In this document: piece by piece, positions 47,101-58,700 of the stretch | Position numbering within the stretch: the stretch's first letter is position 1 | How the letters are laid out: the number at the start of each line of letters is the position of its first letter | Source: Limnohabitans sp. 2KL-17 | GTDB lineage: Bacteria; Pseudomonadota; Gammaproteobacteria; Burkholderiales; Burkholderiaceae_C | DNA: 64,000 nt | Direction: 5' to 3' | Assembly (NCBI RefSeq): GCF_003063415.1 | Contig: NZ_NESK01000008.1 | Location: 1-64,000 of the forward strand | The notes under the pieces: generated by a model | Told to the model about the DNA's origin: nothing | Databases searched by the model: none | The model's input: the letters and a program-made list of their open reading frames with translations, nothing else | Made by a program: the position numbers and the translations under genes

Positions 47101-47537
47101 CCCTGGAACGCATCGAGGTGCATGTGTCCGGCATGAACCCCTCACGCCACACCGTCACCGTGAACGGCAAACCCCTGCCCCTGCAACCGACTGGCGTGGT
47201 GGGCAACTACGTGGCCAGCGTGCGCTTCAAGGCCTGGAACCCGCCCTCGTCATTGCACCCCAGCATTGGCATGCACGCCCCGCTCACGGTGGACCTGGTG
47301 GACACCTGGATGAAGCGCTCGCTGGGGGGTTGCCAGTACCACGTGGTGCACCCGGGGGGCCGCAGCTACGACAGCTTTCCGGTCAACGCGTACGAGGCAG
47401 AAAGCCGGCGACTGGCGCGCTTTTTCCGGATGGGGCATACCCCGGGCGACATGCGCAAGCTGGCCGCACTCGGCCCCAACGCCACGCTGTACGCCAGCCC
47501 GGAGTTCCCGTACACGCTCGATCTGAGGCGGGTCTGA
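44148..47537 (+). CDS. Transglutaminase-like protein fused to DUF2126
   Basis: 1129 residues. Residues about 1-280 form a transglutaminase-like domain: the N-terminal [25 protein letters not shown], then [22 protein letters not shown] (catalytic Cys in GSCRD), [23 protein letters not shown] (catalytic His). The long DUF2126 part follows, with [19 protein letters not shown] (near 320), [25 protein letters not shown] and [12 protein letters not shown]. The fusion is a known COG1305/COG4196 arrangement associated with alpha-E and ATP-grasp genes, and thought to be a thiol peptidase or amidohydrolase. Its product overlaps none; the next gene starts 17 bp after its stop. Confidence 0.93.
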   Translation: [1129 protein letters not shown]

Positions 47538-47554
47538 TCAGCGACAATGGTTTG

Positions 47555-50260
47555 ATGAATGATTCCTCGCCCCACCAGGACAGCGCGCTCGAAGCCGAAG
47601 CCATGACATGGCTCCAGCTTCAGCAAGAGCGCGCCCCTGCCGGGCATTGGGACGAGCTGCGGGGAGAGCTCACCCCCTCGATCAAGACACAGACCCCAGG
47701 TCAAAAATCAGGTGGTCCCGAGTCGATCAGTAGCCTCTGGAAAACCTTCATTGAACCCTTGGGTTCGCAAAGCAAGGGTCAGTTGTCAGACCTGAACACC
47801 CGCATGGCCAACCTGCAGCGGCAAGTCCGTGACAACGGCATCACCTACAACGTGTATGCCGCCGCTGACCAGCCGCAACGCCCCTGGTCGCTCGACCTGT
47901 TTCCCCTCATGTTGGGGCCAGTCGACTGGCAACAAATCGAAGCTGGTGTGATGCAGCGCATGGAACTGCTCGAACGCATCATGGCCGATGCCTATGGGCC
48001 GCAACAACTGGTGCTCAGTGGCCAGTTGCCGGCGGCCTTGGTGCAAGGCCACCCAGCCTACTTGCCCGCCATGCACGGTGTCGCACCGGTGGGCGGGCGC
48101 TATTTGTCTTTGGCTGCGTTTGATTTGGCCAGAGGCCCTGACGGTTGCTGGTGGCTGTTGTCGCAGCGCACACAAGCGCCATCGGGTCTGGGTTATTTGC
48201 TAGAAAACAGGCAAATCGTTTCACGGCTTTTTCCGCAAGCCTTCGAGGCTTTACCGGTGCAACGGCTGGCCGAAACCTACAGCACGCTGATCGATGGCAT
48301 CAAGGCCCGCAGCCCCGCGGGTGCCTCGGCCCACATTGCCCTGCTCACACCCGGACCCTACAACGAAACCTATTTCGAGCACGCTTATTTGGCCCGCTAT
48401 CTGGGCCTGAGCCTGGTACAGGGCAATGACCTGACTGTGCGCGACGAAAAGCTTTACCTGAAAACCTTGCAAGGCCTGCAACCCGTGCACGGTCTGCTCA
48501 AGCGGGTCGACGACGACTGGCTTGACCCGCTGGAGCTGCGTGCCGACTCGACACTGGGTGTGCCAGGTCTGTTGCAAGCTGTGCGCAGCGGCAACGTGCT
48601 GGTGGCCAACACGCCGGGCTCGGGTTTTCTCGAATCGAATGCGCTGCTGGGTTTCATGCCTGCGCTGGCGCGAGACTTGCTGGGCGAAGAACTGCAGCTG
48701 CCCGCCATTCCGAGCTGGTGGTGTGGCGAATCGGCGGCCCTGCAAGATGTGCTGCCTCGCATTCACAGCTGCGTGATCAAGCCCACCTACCCCTACAACA
48801 CCGACCGCCAAAGCTTTGAACCCGTGCTGGGCCATCGCTTGTCGCGCAGCCAGAAAGACGAATGGGCCGAGCGCATCTTGCGCGACCCCGATGCCCACAC
48901 CCTGCAATCGTGGTTGCCGCTGTCACACCAACCCACCTGGCAAACTGGACAAAACGGGGACGATGGGCACGATGGGGGTGCACCCAGCATCCAGTCTCGC
49001 CCCGTGGTGCTGCGCGTGTTTGCCGTAGCCGATGCCCAAGGCGGCTGGCAAGTTTTGCCCGGTGGCCTGGCCAGGCTGGGCACCCGCGAGGGCATTGCCT
49101 CCATGCAGCGCGGTGGCAGCAGCGCCGACGTCTGGGTGCAATCGACGAGCCCTTCTCAGTCTCAGTCTCAGTCTCAGTCCCAGTCTCAGTCTCAGTCCCA
49201 ATCCCAATCGCAAAGTCAAAGTCAAAGTCAGTCTGGGAGCGACTCGGCATTGCAACGCCAGCGTCTGGTCACCAGCCGCGCCGCTGAAAATCTGTTCTGG
49301 ATGGGCCGCTACACAGAACGCACTGAAAACACCTTGCGGCTGGTGCGGCTCTGCCTGGAAATTCTGGGCAGCGAAAACCAGCGCCTGCCTTGCCTGCTGG
49401 ATTTCATCACCCGCATGGCCACGCGCCATGGTCTGGTGAGGGCGGGCGTACCCGCCGCATCGCAAGCGCATCGGGTGTTCGAGCGCTCACTGGTTGCGGG
49501 TCTGTGGGACAAGGCGCTTGCCACCAGTGTCGGTTTCAATTTGCGCTCGGTGCGGCTGTCGGCTGCTTCGGTTCGAGAACGTCTGTCGCCCGAACACTGG
49601 CGGCTGCTGGAGCAGGCAGAGTCACGCTTCTTCAATGCCAGCGACCTCGGCGAAGGCCCGCAAGATACGGTGCAAGTACGAGGTCTGCTGGCCGATACCA
49701 GCCAGATGCTGGCCGCCCTGACCGGCGCGCAAACCGACCGCATGAGCCGCGACGACGGCTGGCGTCTGCTCTCGATGGGCCGCCACATCGAGCGTCTGGA
49801 ATTTTTGTCTGGGGCCTTGAGCGAGTCCGTTCAACTGGGCCTGCTCGGTGAGCAGGCCGGGTTTGATGCTGTGCTCGACCTGTTTGACAGCACCATCAGT
49901 TTTCACGCCCAGTACCAGCAAAGTCGCACACCGCAAGCCCTGGTCGATTTGTTGGTGACGCACTCCGACAACCCGCGATCACTGGGCTGGGTAGCGCACA
50001 CCCTGCGTTCACGCTTGCTGCGCCTGGGCCATCTGGCTGAGGGCGCCACTTTGCCCCTGGCCGAACGGGTTCCGCAACTGATTGACCTGTCGCCCGAGTC
50101 GTTGTGGCCGCTGTTCCAGAACGCTGCGCCCCCCGACAGCAGCTTGCCACTGCACGCCACACTGAAGCATTGCCAGACTGCGGCCCGCGAGGTGTCTGAC
50201 GAACTGTGCGGTCTGTTTTTCACCCACAGCGGCGAAGCCCGTTACAGCGTTGGCGCCTGA
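47555..50260 (+). CDS. Circularly permuted ATP-grasp / alpha-E fusion protein with Ser-Gln linker
   Basis: About 901 residues from ATG at 47555. Residues about 60-520 are the permuted ATP-grasp domain (ALLTPGPYNETYFEHAYLARYLG; KRVDDDWLDPLELRADSTLGV; CVIKPTYPYN). Residues about 570-890 are the alpha-E domain, beginning LVTSRAAENLFWMGRYTERTENTLRL. The two are joined by 13 consecutive Ser-Gln dipeptides (near 534-559), coded by TCTCAG-like hexamers. This is the fused form of the two genes found at 38779-41234. It lies between a transglutaminase-DUF2126 gene and a second transglutaminase gene, so all three probably form one operon. An earlier in-frame start would overlap the preceding gene. Confidence 0.93.
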   Translation: MNDSSPHQDSALEAEAMTWLQLQQERAPAGHWDELRGELTPSIKTQTPGQKSGGPESISSLWKTFIEPLGSQSKGQLSDLNTRMANLQRQVRDNGITYNVYAAADQPQRPWSLDLFPLMLGPVDWQQIEAGVMQRMELLERIMADAYGPQQLVLSGQLPAALVQGHPAYLPAMHGVAPVGGRYLSLAAFDLARGPDGCWWLLSQRTQAPSGLGYLLENRQIVSRLFPQAFEALPVQRLAETYSTLIDGIKARSPAGASAHIALLTPGPYNETYFEHAYLARYLGLSLVQGNDLTVRDEKLYLKTLQGLQPVHGLLKRVDDDWLDPLELRADSTLGVPGLLQAVRSGNVLVANTPGSGFLESNALLGFMPALARDLLGEELQLPAIPSWWCGESAALQDVLPRIHSCVIKPTYPYNTDRQSFEPVLGHRLSRSQKDEWAERILRDPDAHTLQSWLPLSHQPTWQTGQNGDDGHDGGAPSIQSRPVVLRVFAVADAQGGWQVLPGGLARLGTREGIASMQRGGSSADVWVQSTSPSQSQSQSQSQSQSQSQSQSQSQSQSQSGSDSALQRQRLVTSRAAENLFWMGRYTERTENTLRLVRLCLEILGSENQRLPCLLDFITRMATRHGLVRAGVPAASQAHRVFERSLVAGLWDKALATSVGFNLRSVRLSAASVRERLSPEHWRLLEQAESRFFNASDLGEGPQDTVQVRGLLADTSQMLAALTGAQTDRMSRDDGWRLLSMGRHIERLEFLSGALSESVQLGLLGEQAGFDAVLDLFDSTISFHAQYQQSRTPQALVDLLVTHSDNPRSLGWVAHTLRSRLLRLGHLAEGATLPLAERVPQLIDLSPESLWPLFQNAAPPDSSLPLHATLKHCQTAAREVSDELCGLFFTHSGEARYSVGA
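49154..49231 (+). repeat. Hexanucleotide tandem repeat encoding (Ser-Gln)13
   Basis: Thirteen 6-bp units: four TCTCAG, TCCCAG, two TCTCAG, two TCCCAA, TCGCAA, two AGTCAA and AGTCAG. The tract is perfect only at the 5' side; the rest is diverged at synonymous positions. Each unit adds one Ser-Gln pair to the linker between the ATP-grasp and alpha-E domains, so unit gain or loss keeps the frame. Confidence 0.9.
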
Positions 50261-50277
50261 CCGACCGTCCCTCACCC

Positions 50278-51186
50278 ATGCGCCTGGCCATCACCCACGA
50301 AACCCGCTACCGTTACAGCCCGTCGGTGCAAACCGCACAACATGTAGCCCATCTGCAACCGTCACAAACGCCTTGCCAAAAAGTCATCCGCCACTGGATG
50401 CACGTCGAGCCTGCCGCCTCGGTCCATCACAACATCGATGCTTTTTTCAACCACCGGGCCTACTGGTCGCTGACGAATCCGCACGACGGACTGGTGGTCC
50501 GGGCACACAGTGAAATCGTCACCTCGGCCCTCCCTGTAACCGGGGCCACGAACACGAACAGCCAAAGCTGGGAATCGGTGCGCGAGCATTTCCGCTACCG
50601 GGGTGGGCATGCGGGTGACGTGCACAGCGGGCTTGTTTTTGGATCGCACCATGCGCCTGTGAACGAAGCTTTCTTGGCCTATGCGCAAAGCAGCTTCACG
50701 CCCGGCCGTCCGCTGATGCAAGCGGCGCAAGATCTCAGCGCACGCATGCACCGCGACTTTCGCTACGAATCAGAAAGCACCGACATCAACACCCCCGCAC
50801 TCGAAGCGCTGGAAAACAAACGCGGCGTGTGCCAGGACTTTGCCCACATCCTGCTGGCCTGCCTGCGCTCGCTGGGCCTGCCCGCCCGCTACGTGAGCGG
50901 CTACCTGCTCACCCAACCGCCCCCGGGCCAGCCCCGTTTGGTGGGCAGCGATGCCTCGCACGCCTGGGCTGCCGTGTACCTGCCCGAACTGGCCAGCCAT
51001 GCCTGCCAGGGCTGGCTGGACCTGGACCCCACCAACAACCGAAGCGGCCTGGCCAGTCCGGGTGAAGACTATGTGCAACTGGCTGTGGGCCGCGATTTTG
51101 CCGATGTGTCGCCCCTGCGCGGGGTGTTGCAAGGCGGCGGTTCGCACACCCTCGAAGTGGCGGTCACTGTCGCCCCACTGGCGTAG
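50278..51186 (+). CDS. Transglutaminase-family protein
   Basis: 302 residues from ATG at 50278. An N-terminal ITHETRYRYSPSVQTAQHVAHLQP resembles the bacterial transglutaminase N domain; the core has ALENKRGVCQDFAHILLACLRSLGLPARYVSGYL (catalytic Cys in GVCQD), SHAWAAVYLPEL (catalytic His) and LDLDPTNN (Asp). These thiol enzymes cleave or make amide bonds. It follows the ATP-grasp/alpha-E fusion by 17 bp and is the last gene of the cluster. An in-frame start at 50206 overlaps the preceding gene. Confidence 0.93.
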   Translation: MRLAITHETRYRYSPSVQTAQHVAHLQPSQTPCQKVIRHWMHVEPAASVHHNIDAFFNHRAYWSLTNPHDGLVVRAHSEIVTSALPVTGATNTNSQSWESVREHFRYRGGHAGDVHSGLVFGSHHAPVNEAFLAYAQSSFTPGRPLMQAAQDLSARMHRDFRYESESTDINTPALEALENKRGVCQDFAHILLACLRSLGLPARYVSGYLLTQPPPGQPRLVGSDASHAWAAVYLPELASHACQGWLDLDPTNNRSGLASPGEDYVQLAVGRDFADVSPLRGVLQGGGSHTLEVAVTVAPLA

Positions 51187-51361
51187 GTGCGCTGGTCTCA
51201 CGCTGGCCTGAACTGGCCCCAACCACTTTCCGCTCACCAGAGCAGCCGAAAGAAACCGCCTGGCCACGCAGCTGCCAGCGCCCGGATTCAGCGACAATTC
51301 GATGAGATTTTTTTCTCGCCCCCTGCGGGAGTCCTTTTTCAACCCACCCAAGAGACATGCC

Positions 51362-51820
51362 ATGAGCGTTTACGACAAACTGAAATCCCTCCACATCGAA
51401 CTGCCTCCCGTGGCCATACCTGCCGCGGCTTATGTGCCCTTCGTACAAACCGGCAACCTGGTTTTTCTGTCTGGCCACATCGCCAAAAAAGACGGCAAGG
51501 TCTGGGCAGGCCAATTGGGCAAGAACATCAGCACCGCCGAAGGTCAGCAAGCCGCACGCGCTGTCGCCATTGACCTGATGGGCACACTGCATGCCGCCGT
51601 GGGCGACCTGAACAAAATCAAGCGCATTGTCAAAGTGATGAGCCTGGTCAACTCGACCGGTGACTTTACAGAACAGCACTTGGTGACCAACGGCTGTAGC
51701 GAACTGCTGGGTCAGGTGTTTGGCCCCCAAGCAGGGGCCCATGCCCGCAGCGCTTTTGGTGTGGCTCAAATCCCGATGGGTGCGTGCGTCGAGATCGAGC
51801 TGATCGCTGAAATCGGCTGA
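51362..51820 (+). CDS. RidA-family protein
   Basis: 152 residues from ATG at 51362. VQTGNLVFLSGHIAKKDGKVWAGQLGKNISTAEGQQAARAVAIDLMGTLHAAVGDLNKIKRIVKV is the YjgF/RidA fold. The arginine used by true RidA enzymes to bind the 2-aminoacrylate carboxylate lies in a conserved C-terminal R-S-A pattern, here GAHARSAFGVAQIPMGACVEIE. RidA proteins hydrolyse reactive enamines. The 175-bp gap before it shows no gene. Confidence 0.9.
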   Translation: MSVYDKLKSLHIELPPVAIPAAAYVPFVQTGNLVFLSGHIAKKDGKVWAGQLGKNISTAEGQQAARAVAIDLMGTLHAAVGDLNKIKRIVKVMSLVNSTGDFTEQHLVTNGCSELLGQVFGPQAGAHARSAFGVAQIPMGACVEIELIAEIG

Positions 51821-51861
51821 ATCTTTTTAACCCCTTTCATCCACCTTCAAAGAGATCCCCG

Positions 51862-52377
51862 ATGACCATTTCCATGTCCAGCGCCTGTTTGCCCGTGAGC
51901 ACCCGCATGCTCACCAACCTGAGCCACATCCTGGCCAAGGCCGAGCAATTTGTCGAAGCCAAAAAGATCGACCCCACGGCACTGACCACCTACCGATTGG
52001 CCCCCGACATGTTTCCGTTCACGCGCCAAGTGCTGATCGCCTGCGATGCGGTGAAAAACGGCGTGGCCCGCCTGTCCGGCATCGAAGCGCCCAAGTTTGA
52101 GGACACCGAAACCACGCTGGCCCAATTGCAAGAACGCATCCAGAAAACCTTGGCCTTCATTGCCAGCGTGCCTGCTGAAAAGCTGGACGGCACCGAAGAC
52201 AAAGAGATCACCTTCCCAGCAGGCCCAGGTAAAACCCGCACCCTGAGCGGCCAGGCCTACCTGTGCCATTGGATGCTGCCCAACCTGTATTTCCACATCA
52301 CGACGGCTTACACCATCCTGCGCCACAACGGCGTGGACGTGGGCAAAGTGGACTACCTGATGGGCGCGCAGGGCTGA
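51862..52377 (+). CDS. DUF1993 family protein
   Basis: 171 residues. The start SMSSACLPVSTRMLTNLSHILAKAEQF, the middle RLAPDMFPFTRQVLIACDAVKNGVARLSG and the C-terminal CHWMLPNLYFHITTAYTILRHNGVDVGK are typical of DUF1993. The fold is likely DinB-like helical; function unknown. It follows ridA by 41 bp. Confidence 0.9.
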   Translation: MTISMSSACLPVSTRMLTNLSHILAKAEQFVEAKKIDPTALTTYRLAPDMFPFTRQVLIACDAVKNGVARLSGIEAPKFEDTETTLAQLQERIQKTLAFIASVPAEKLDGTEDKEITFPAGPGKTRTLSGQAYLCHWMLPNLYFHITTAYTILRHNGVDVGKVDYLMGAQG

Positions 52378-52398
52378 ACGGCCTCAGGCAGGACAGCA

Positions 52399-54776
<2,378 letters not shown>

Positions 54777-54780
<4 letters not shown>

Positions 54781-55652
54781 TTTTTGGGCGCGTTCTTGGG
54801 TTTGCGTTCAGGTGTTGTTGGCAGTTGGGCGGGCATGGATTGGCCGGGCGGCAAAAAGTTACTGCCCGTCACCACTTTCTGCCCGGTGCGTTTTTCCAGG
54901 TCGTCTTTGGCGCGTTTGGCCACTCGGCCACCTTCTTTGCCGGCTTTGGCGTTTTGTTTCAGGCCTTGGGCTTCTTCGGTTTCAGCAATCTGGCGGGTGG
55001 ACAGTTCCGCCAATGCGGTAAAAATGAGCTCCGCCTCGCTCATGTGGTCACGCAGGTTCTGTGTTTTCAATGACTTGAGCGACTTGTGTGCCTGCACGCT
55101 CAGGCCTGTCCATTCTTGATGAATGATGTTGGTCAGCAGCGCGAATTCATCCGCCTTTTCCACACCGCTTTCTTTCCAGTAATCGGTCAACTTGTTACGG
55201 GTTTCTTGCCCCGTCATGCGCTGCTGAATCCACTTGGTGCTGCGTCCCAATTTTTGCCAGTTTTCACGGGCGCGGTCCAGGCTTTGCGCGGGGTCTGCAA
55301 TTTCTTGCATCCGTTCATGGCCAACCTTGGCCAGCCAGCGCTTGAACGGTTCGGCCTTGGGCGAGGGGATGGACTGGATCAGGCGCAAGAGTGTGGGCAC
55401 ATCGGCGGCCAGGGTTTTGCGCATGACCCCCGACTCACTGGGCATCGCTACCTGGGGACAGTTTGTCCCCAGGTAGCTGCCCAACGCTGCATCGCGCTTT
55501 CGCAGTTTTTTCAAGTAGTCGGTGGGGTTGATGCTGTCTGTCAGCACCTGCACCACATCCACCACCGAGAAATACCACTTCTCCTGCGCGGCGTCCCAAT
55601 GCGAGCGCACACGGGTGGACTCAAACAGTTTGACAGGTTGGGATGTGGTCAT
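54777..55652 (-). CDS. BRO-N / DinD-like protein
   Basis: 291 residues. The N-terminal [43 protein letters not shown] is a BRO-N domain, found in phage antirepressors and in the LexA-regulated E. coli DinD. A long charged helical middle follows, and the C-terminus is basic and Pro/Lys-rich ([26 protein letters not shown]-type end). Function is uncertain; DinD modulates RecA. It is coupled to parC by an ATGA overlap and follows the restriction-modification gene by 54 bp. Confidence 0.8.
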
Positions 55653-55706
55653 GGCTTGGCAAAGGCGTGTGGATGCGTGCTCAAAGAGCGGTATTGAGGC
55701 TGCTGC

Positions 55707-58700
55707 TCATAAATACTTTTGCAAAATTGCCTGCTTTTGCGCGGGAGCAGCAGCAATGGTGGCTTGGGCTGCGGTGATGGTTTGCTCGATTGCCCTGATT
55801 TGCGAGGCAATTTTTTGCTGCACAGCAATAGGAGGAACTGAGACCATCAAATCCTCCAAACGTTTAACAGACAGTCCCGGTTGGGCAAGCCCAGTTGCAT
55901 ACTGATTAAGATTCAACTCCATGAGTTTGTGATACAGCCAAAAGGCATCTACTTGGGCAAATGCATTTACAACAACAGCATGTTCTGTTGCATGAAACTT
56001 GCCATGTACCAAACATACATTTCCGCAAAGTGCTCCCTGCCTGCCAATTAAAGGATAGGTTCCTTCGTGTGTGAATGTTTTTGTGTAACCACGAAGACCA
56101 TTTCCACCGTAGCATGGGTAAAGATCAGTTGCTGGCACGTCCTTAATATCTGACGCAGAAACAAATTTACCCGCATTCATTTCACAAATAGCACCCAATT
56201 TTTTATTGATTACAGTTCCATTTGAATAATGCGAAATCGCATCGCCGATTTCATTTTTTGCTTGTTCAATTTTTGCCTTAGCCGCATTTACCAACTGATC
56301 GATAGCCTCGCATTCGGCAACGATTTTTTGCTGGATATTAAAAGGTGGGAGCCCAAAAGTGAGGTCTTTTAAACGTTCAACTGATAAACCTGGCTGCGCC
56401 ACACCCGTCGCGTACTGATTCAAGTCAAGCGAAATGAGTTTGTAGTGAAGCCATTTTTTATGGGCATTTGGGTTTGCAATTACAACTACCGCATGCTCTG
56501 TTGCATGAAATTTTCCTTTTGCAAAAAATACGTTTCCGCAAAGTGCGCCTTGACGACCGATCAAGGAGTATTCGCCTTCATGCGTGAAGGACTCAACATA
56601 GCCACGCAGGCCATTACCGCCATAGCAAGGATGAGTGCCTTCAAAAAATTCGGGTTTTATTGCATTGGCAGAAACAAATTTACCAGCCCGTAGCTCACTA
56701 ATATCGGCTAAGCGGACTAGTGGCCATTGACTCGCTACTGTCAGCGATCTCTTGACAGATAACGACAGAACAGCATCAAATTCCACCCGCCCAAACTCCA
56801 ACAAGTCAACTAGCGGGGCCTGCGTCACGTATCCTTGCAATTCACTCGGGATTTGCAGCACCTCACCAGAAAACGCCTGCCGAATGATATGGCTGATTTT
56901 GCTGGGGTTGTTACGGTCTTTGGGGTCAAACAAAGGCGTGGCAATGTCACGCACAGACTCACCATCGAGGTAGCGTATGCCTTCTTTACCTTTTCCCCCG
57001 GTCCATTCGTAACCCAAAAACTGCTGCTTATACTTGTTGTCGCTAGGGCCTTTTATCAAGAGCACGGGTGTTGGGTTGTTGGCGGCCAAGAGGTAATAAA
57101 ACAACTTGTTTTGCTCGCGCTCACGGCAAAACTCCGTGAAGCGCTGAGTCAGTTCTATTTGCTGACTCTCAGGGCTTTGCTTTTGAAAATCTTTGCTGGT
57201 GATACGTTTTTTAGTGTCGGTCGCTTCGTCAAAAGCACGGCGATAGTCTTTGAACATGTCCGTTGCCAGCAACTCGGCGCTGGGATGGCCTTGCAACAAG
57301 CTGGTGTAGTGGTCAAAAGCGACACCAATATGAGCACAGTACTGGCGCACGGTGTCCAGGTCTTGGTATTCACCGCCGCCAGTTTGGGCTTCGGTGGCCC
57401 AGTCTTCAAAGTAATCCTGCACCCGATTAGTCAGATGCTCTGCCGCTTCGGGGCGCAGGCTTTTGCGGCGCATAAAAAGCACAACGGTCTTGGTCTCCGT
57501 CTTGCCAAAGGTGCTGCCACCCAGTTCGGTGATGGCCACAAAGTCAAAATATTTAAGCAAAATTTGCCGAGTGGCCACATGCATGCCATCTTTGTTGCTG
57601 GGAATGGAATTGGGCACGATAACGCCCATGACGGCACCTGGCTTTAAAAGTTGCTGCGCCCGTTCTAAAAAAAAGCACTCGACATTTTTGTTGCCTAGGT
57701 CGTTGGCATTGGCCAACAAGGTGTAACGCTCGCGCTGGTCTTCGGGCACGGTTTGCAAAAAGTCTTCCACTGCAAACGGGGGGTTGGCCACCAAAATATC
57801 GTGGCCTGCTTCGGTGATGTCGGGGTGACGTACTAAAGCATCTGCATCCAGGATTTGGATGTCGTTGAAACCGTACATAAAAGCCGACACCTTGGCCACT
57901 TTGGCCAAGCGGTCTTCTTTTTCAATGCCATAGATTCCCGCATACCATTTGCTGGTGTTGGCCTGTTGCTTGTGGGCCTGCAAGAGCGCTGGCAATTGGG
58001 CCGCGTATTCGGTCAAAAAGTGGCCCGAGCCGCAGGCGTAGTCAATGACTTTGAGCGGTTCACTGGTGTTGGCGATGAGTTGCTCCAACGGCAAACTGCT
58101 CACAATGAATTTGCAAATGGGCACAGGGGTGAAAAACTGGCCTTCGCTTTGCTTGATGCCGTTGTCCAGAAAGTACTCAAACATGTCTCCCAAAAATTGG
58201 TTTTGGCTGCTGCCAGTGAGGCGGTAACCCTGCCACATTTGGATGATTTCAATCAGGATTTTGGCGTTGCGGTCAAAGTAGGTTTGGTTAAAAACTTTGA
58301 TGAATTCAAAATCCATGCCTTTGAAAAATTTAAGCTCTCGGAACAGCCGCTTGATTTCGTCTTTGACGGCGTTGCGTTTTTTCTTAACTGGCCAAAAGGC
58401 TTGATCAATGTCGGCATTGCTGACATACACGATGTCTTGGTCCAAGAAGCGTTGCATGCCGGTTTTGTAAAGGGCTTGCAGACGGTCGACCAAGTCGTAG
58501 TAGTTGTCGTAGGCAATGCCCTTCCAGTAAAACCGCAGGTCGTCAGGGTGCTCCATTTCGTCCACGATTTTGCAGACGAAGAGATTGACCAGCACCTCAA
58601 AGGCGTTTTCACGGCGCGACACATTGTGTTTGCGCAAGATGGTGCGAAAGTGGTGGTATTTGCCTTTGATGTCGTTGGCATCCAGTGGCCTTGTATCGTC

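Noticed and set aside
45615-47123. A 502-residue open frame opposite the transglutaminase-DUF2126 gene
   Set aside because: Shadow of a strongly conserved sense protein; no motif.
49154-49231. Hexamer repeat read as a CRISPR array
   Set aside because: Units are contiguous, 6 bp, without spacers, and lie inside a coding frame; it is a protein linker repeat.
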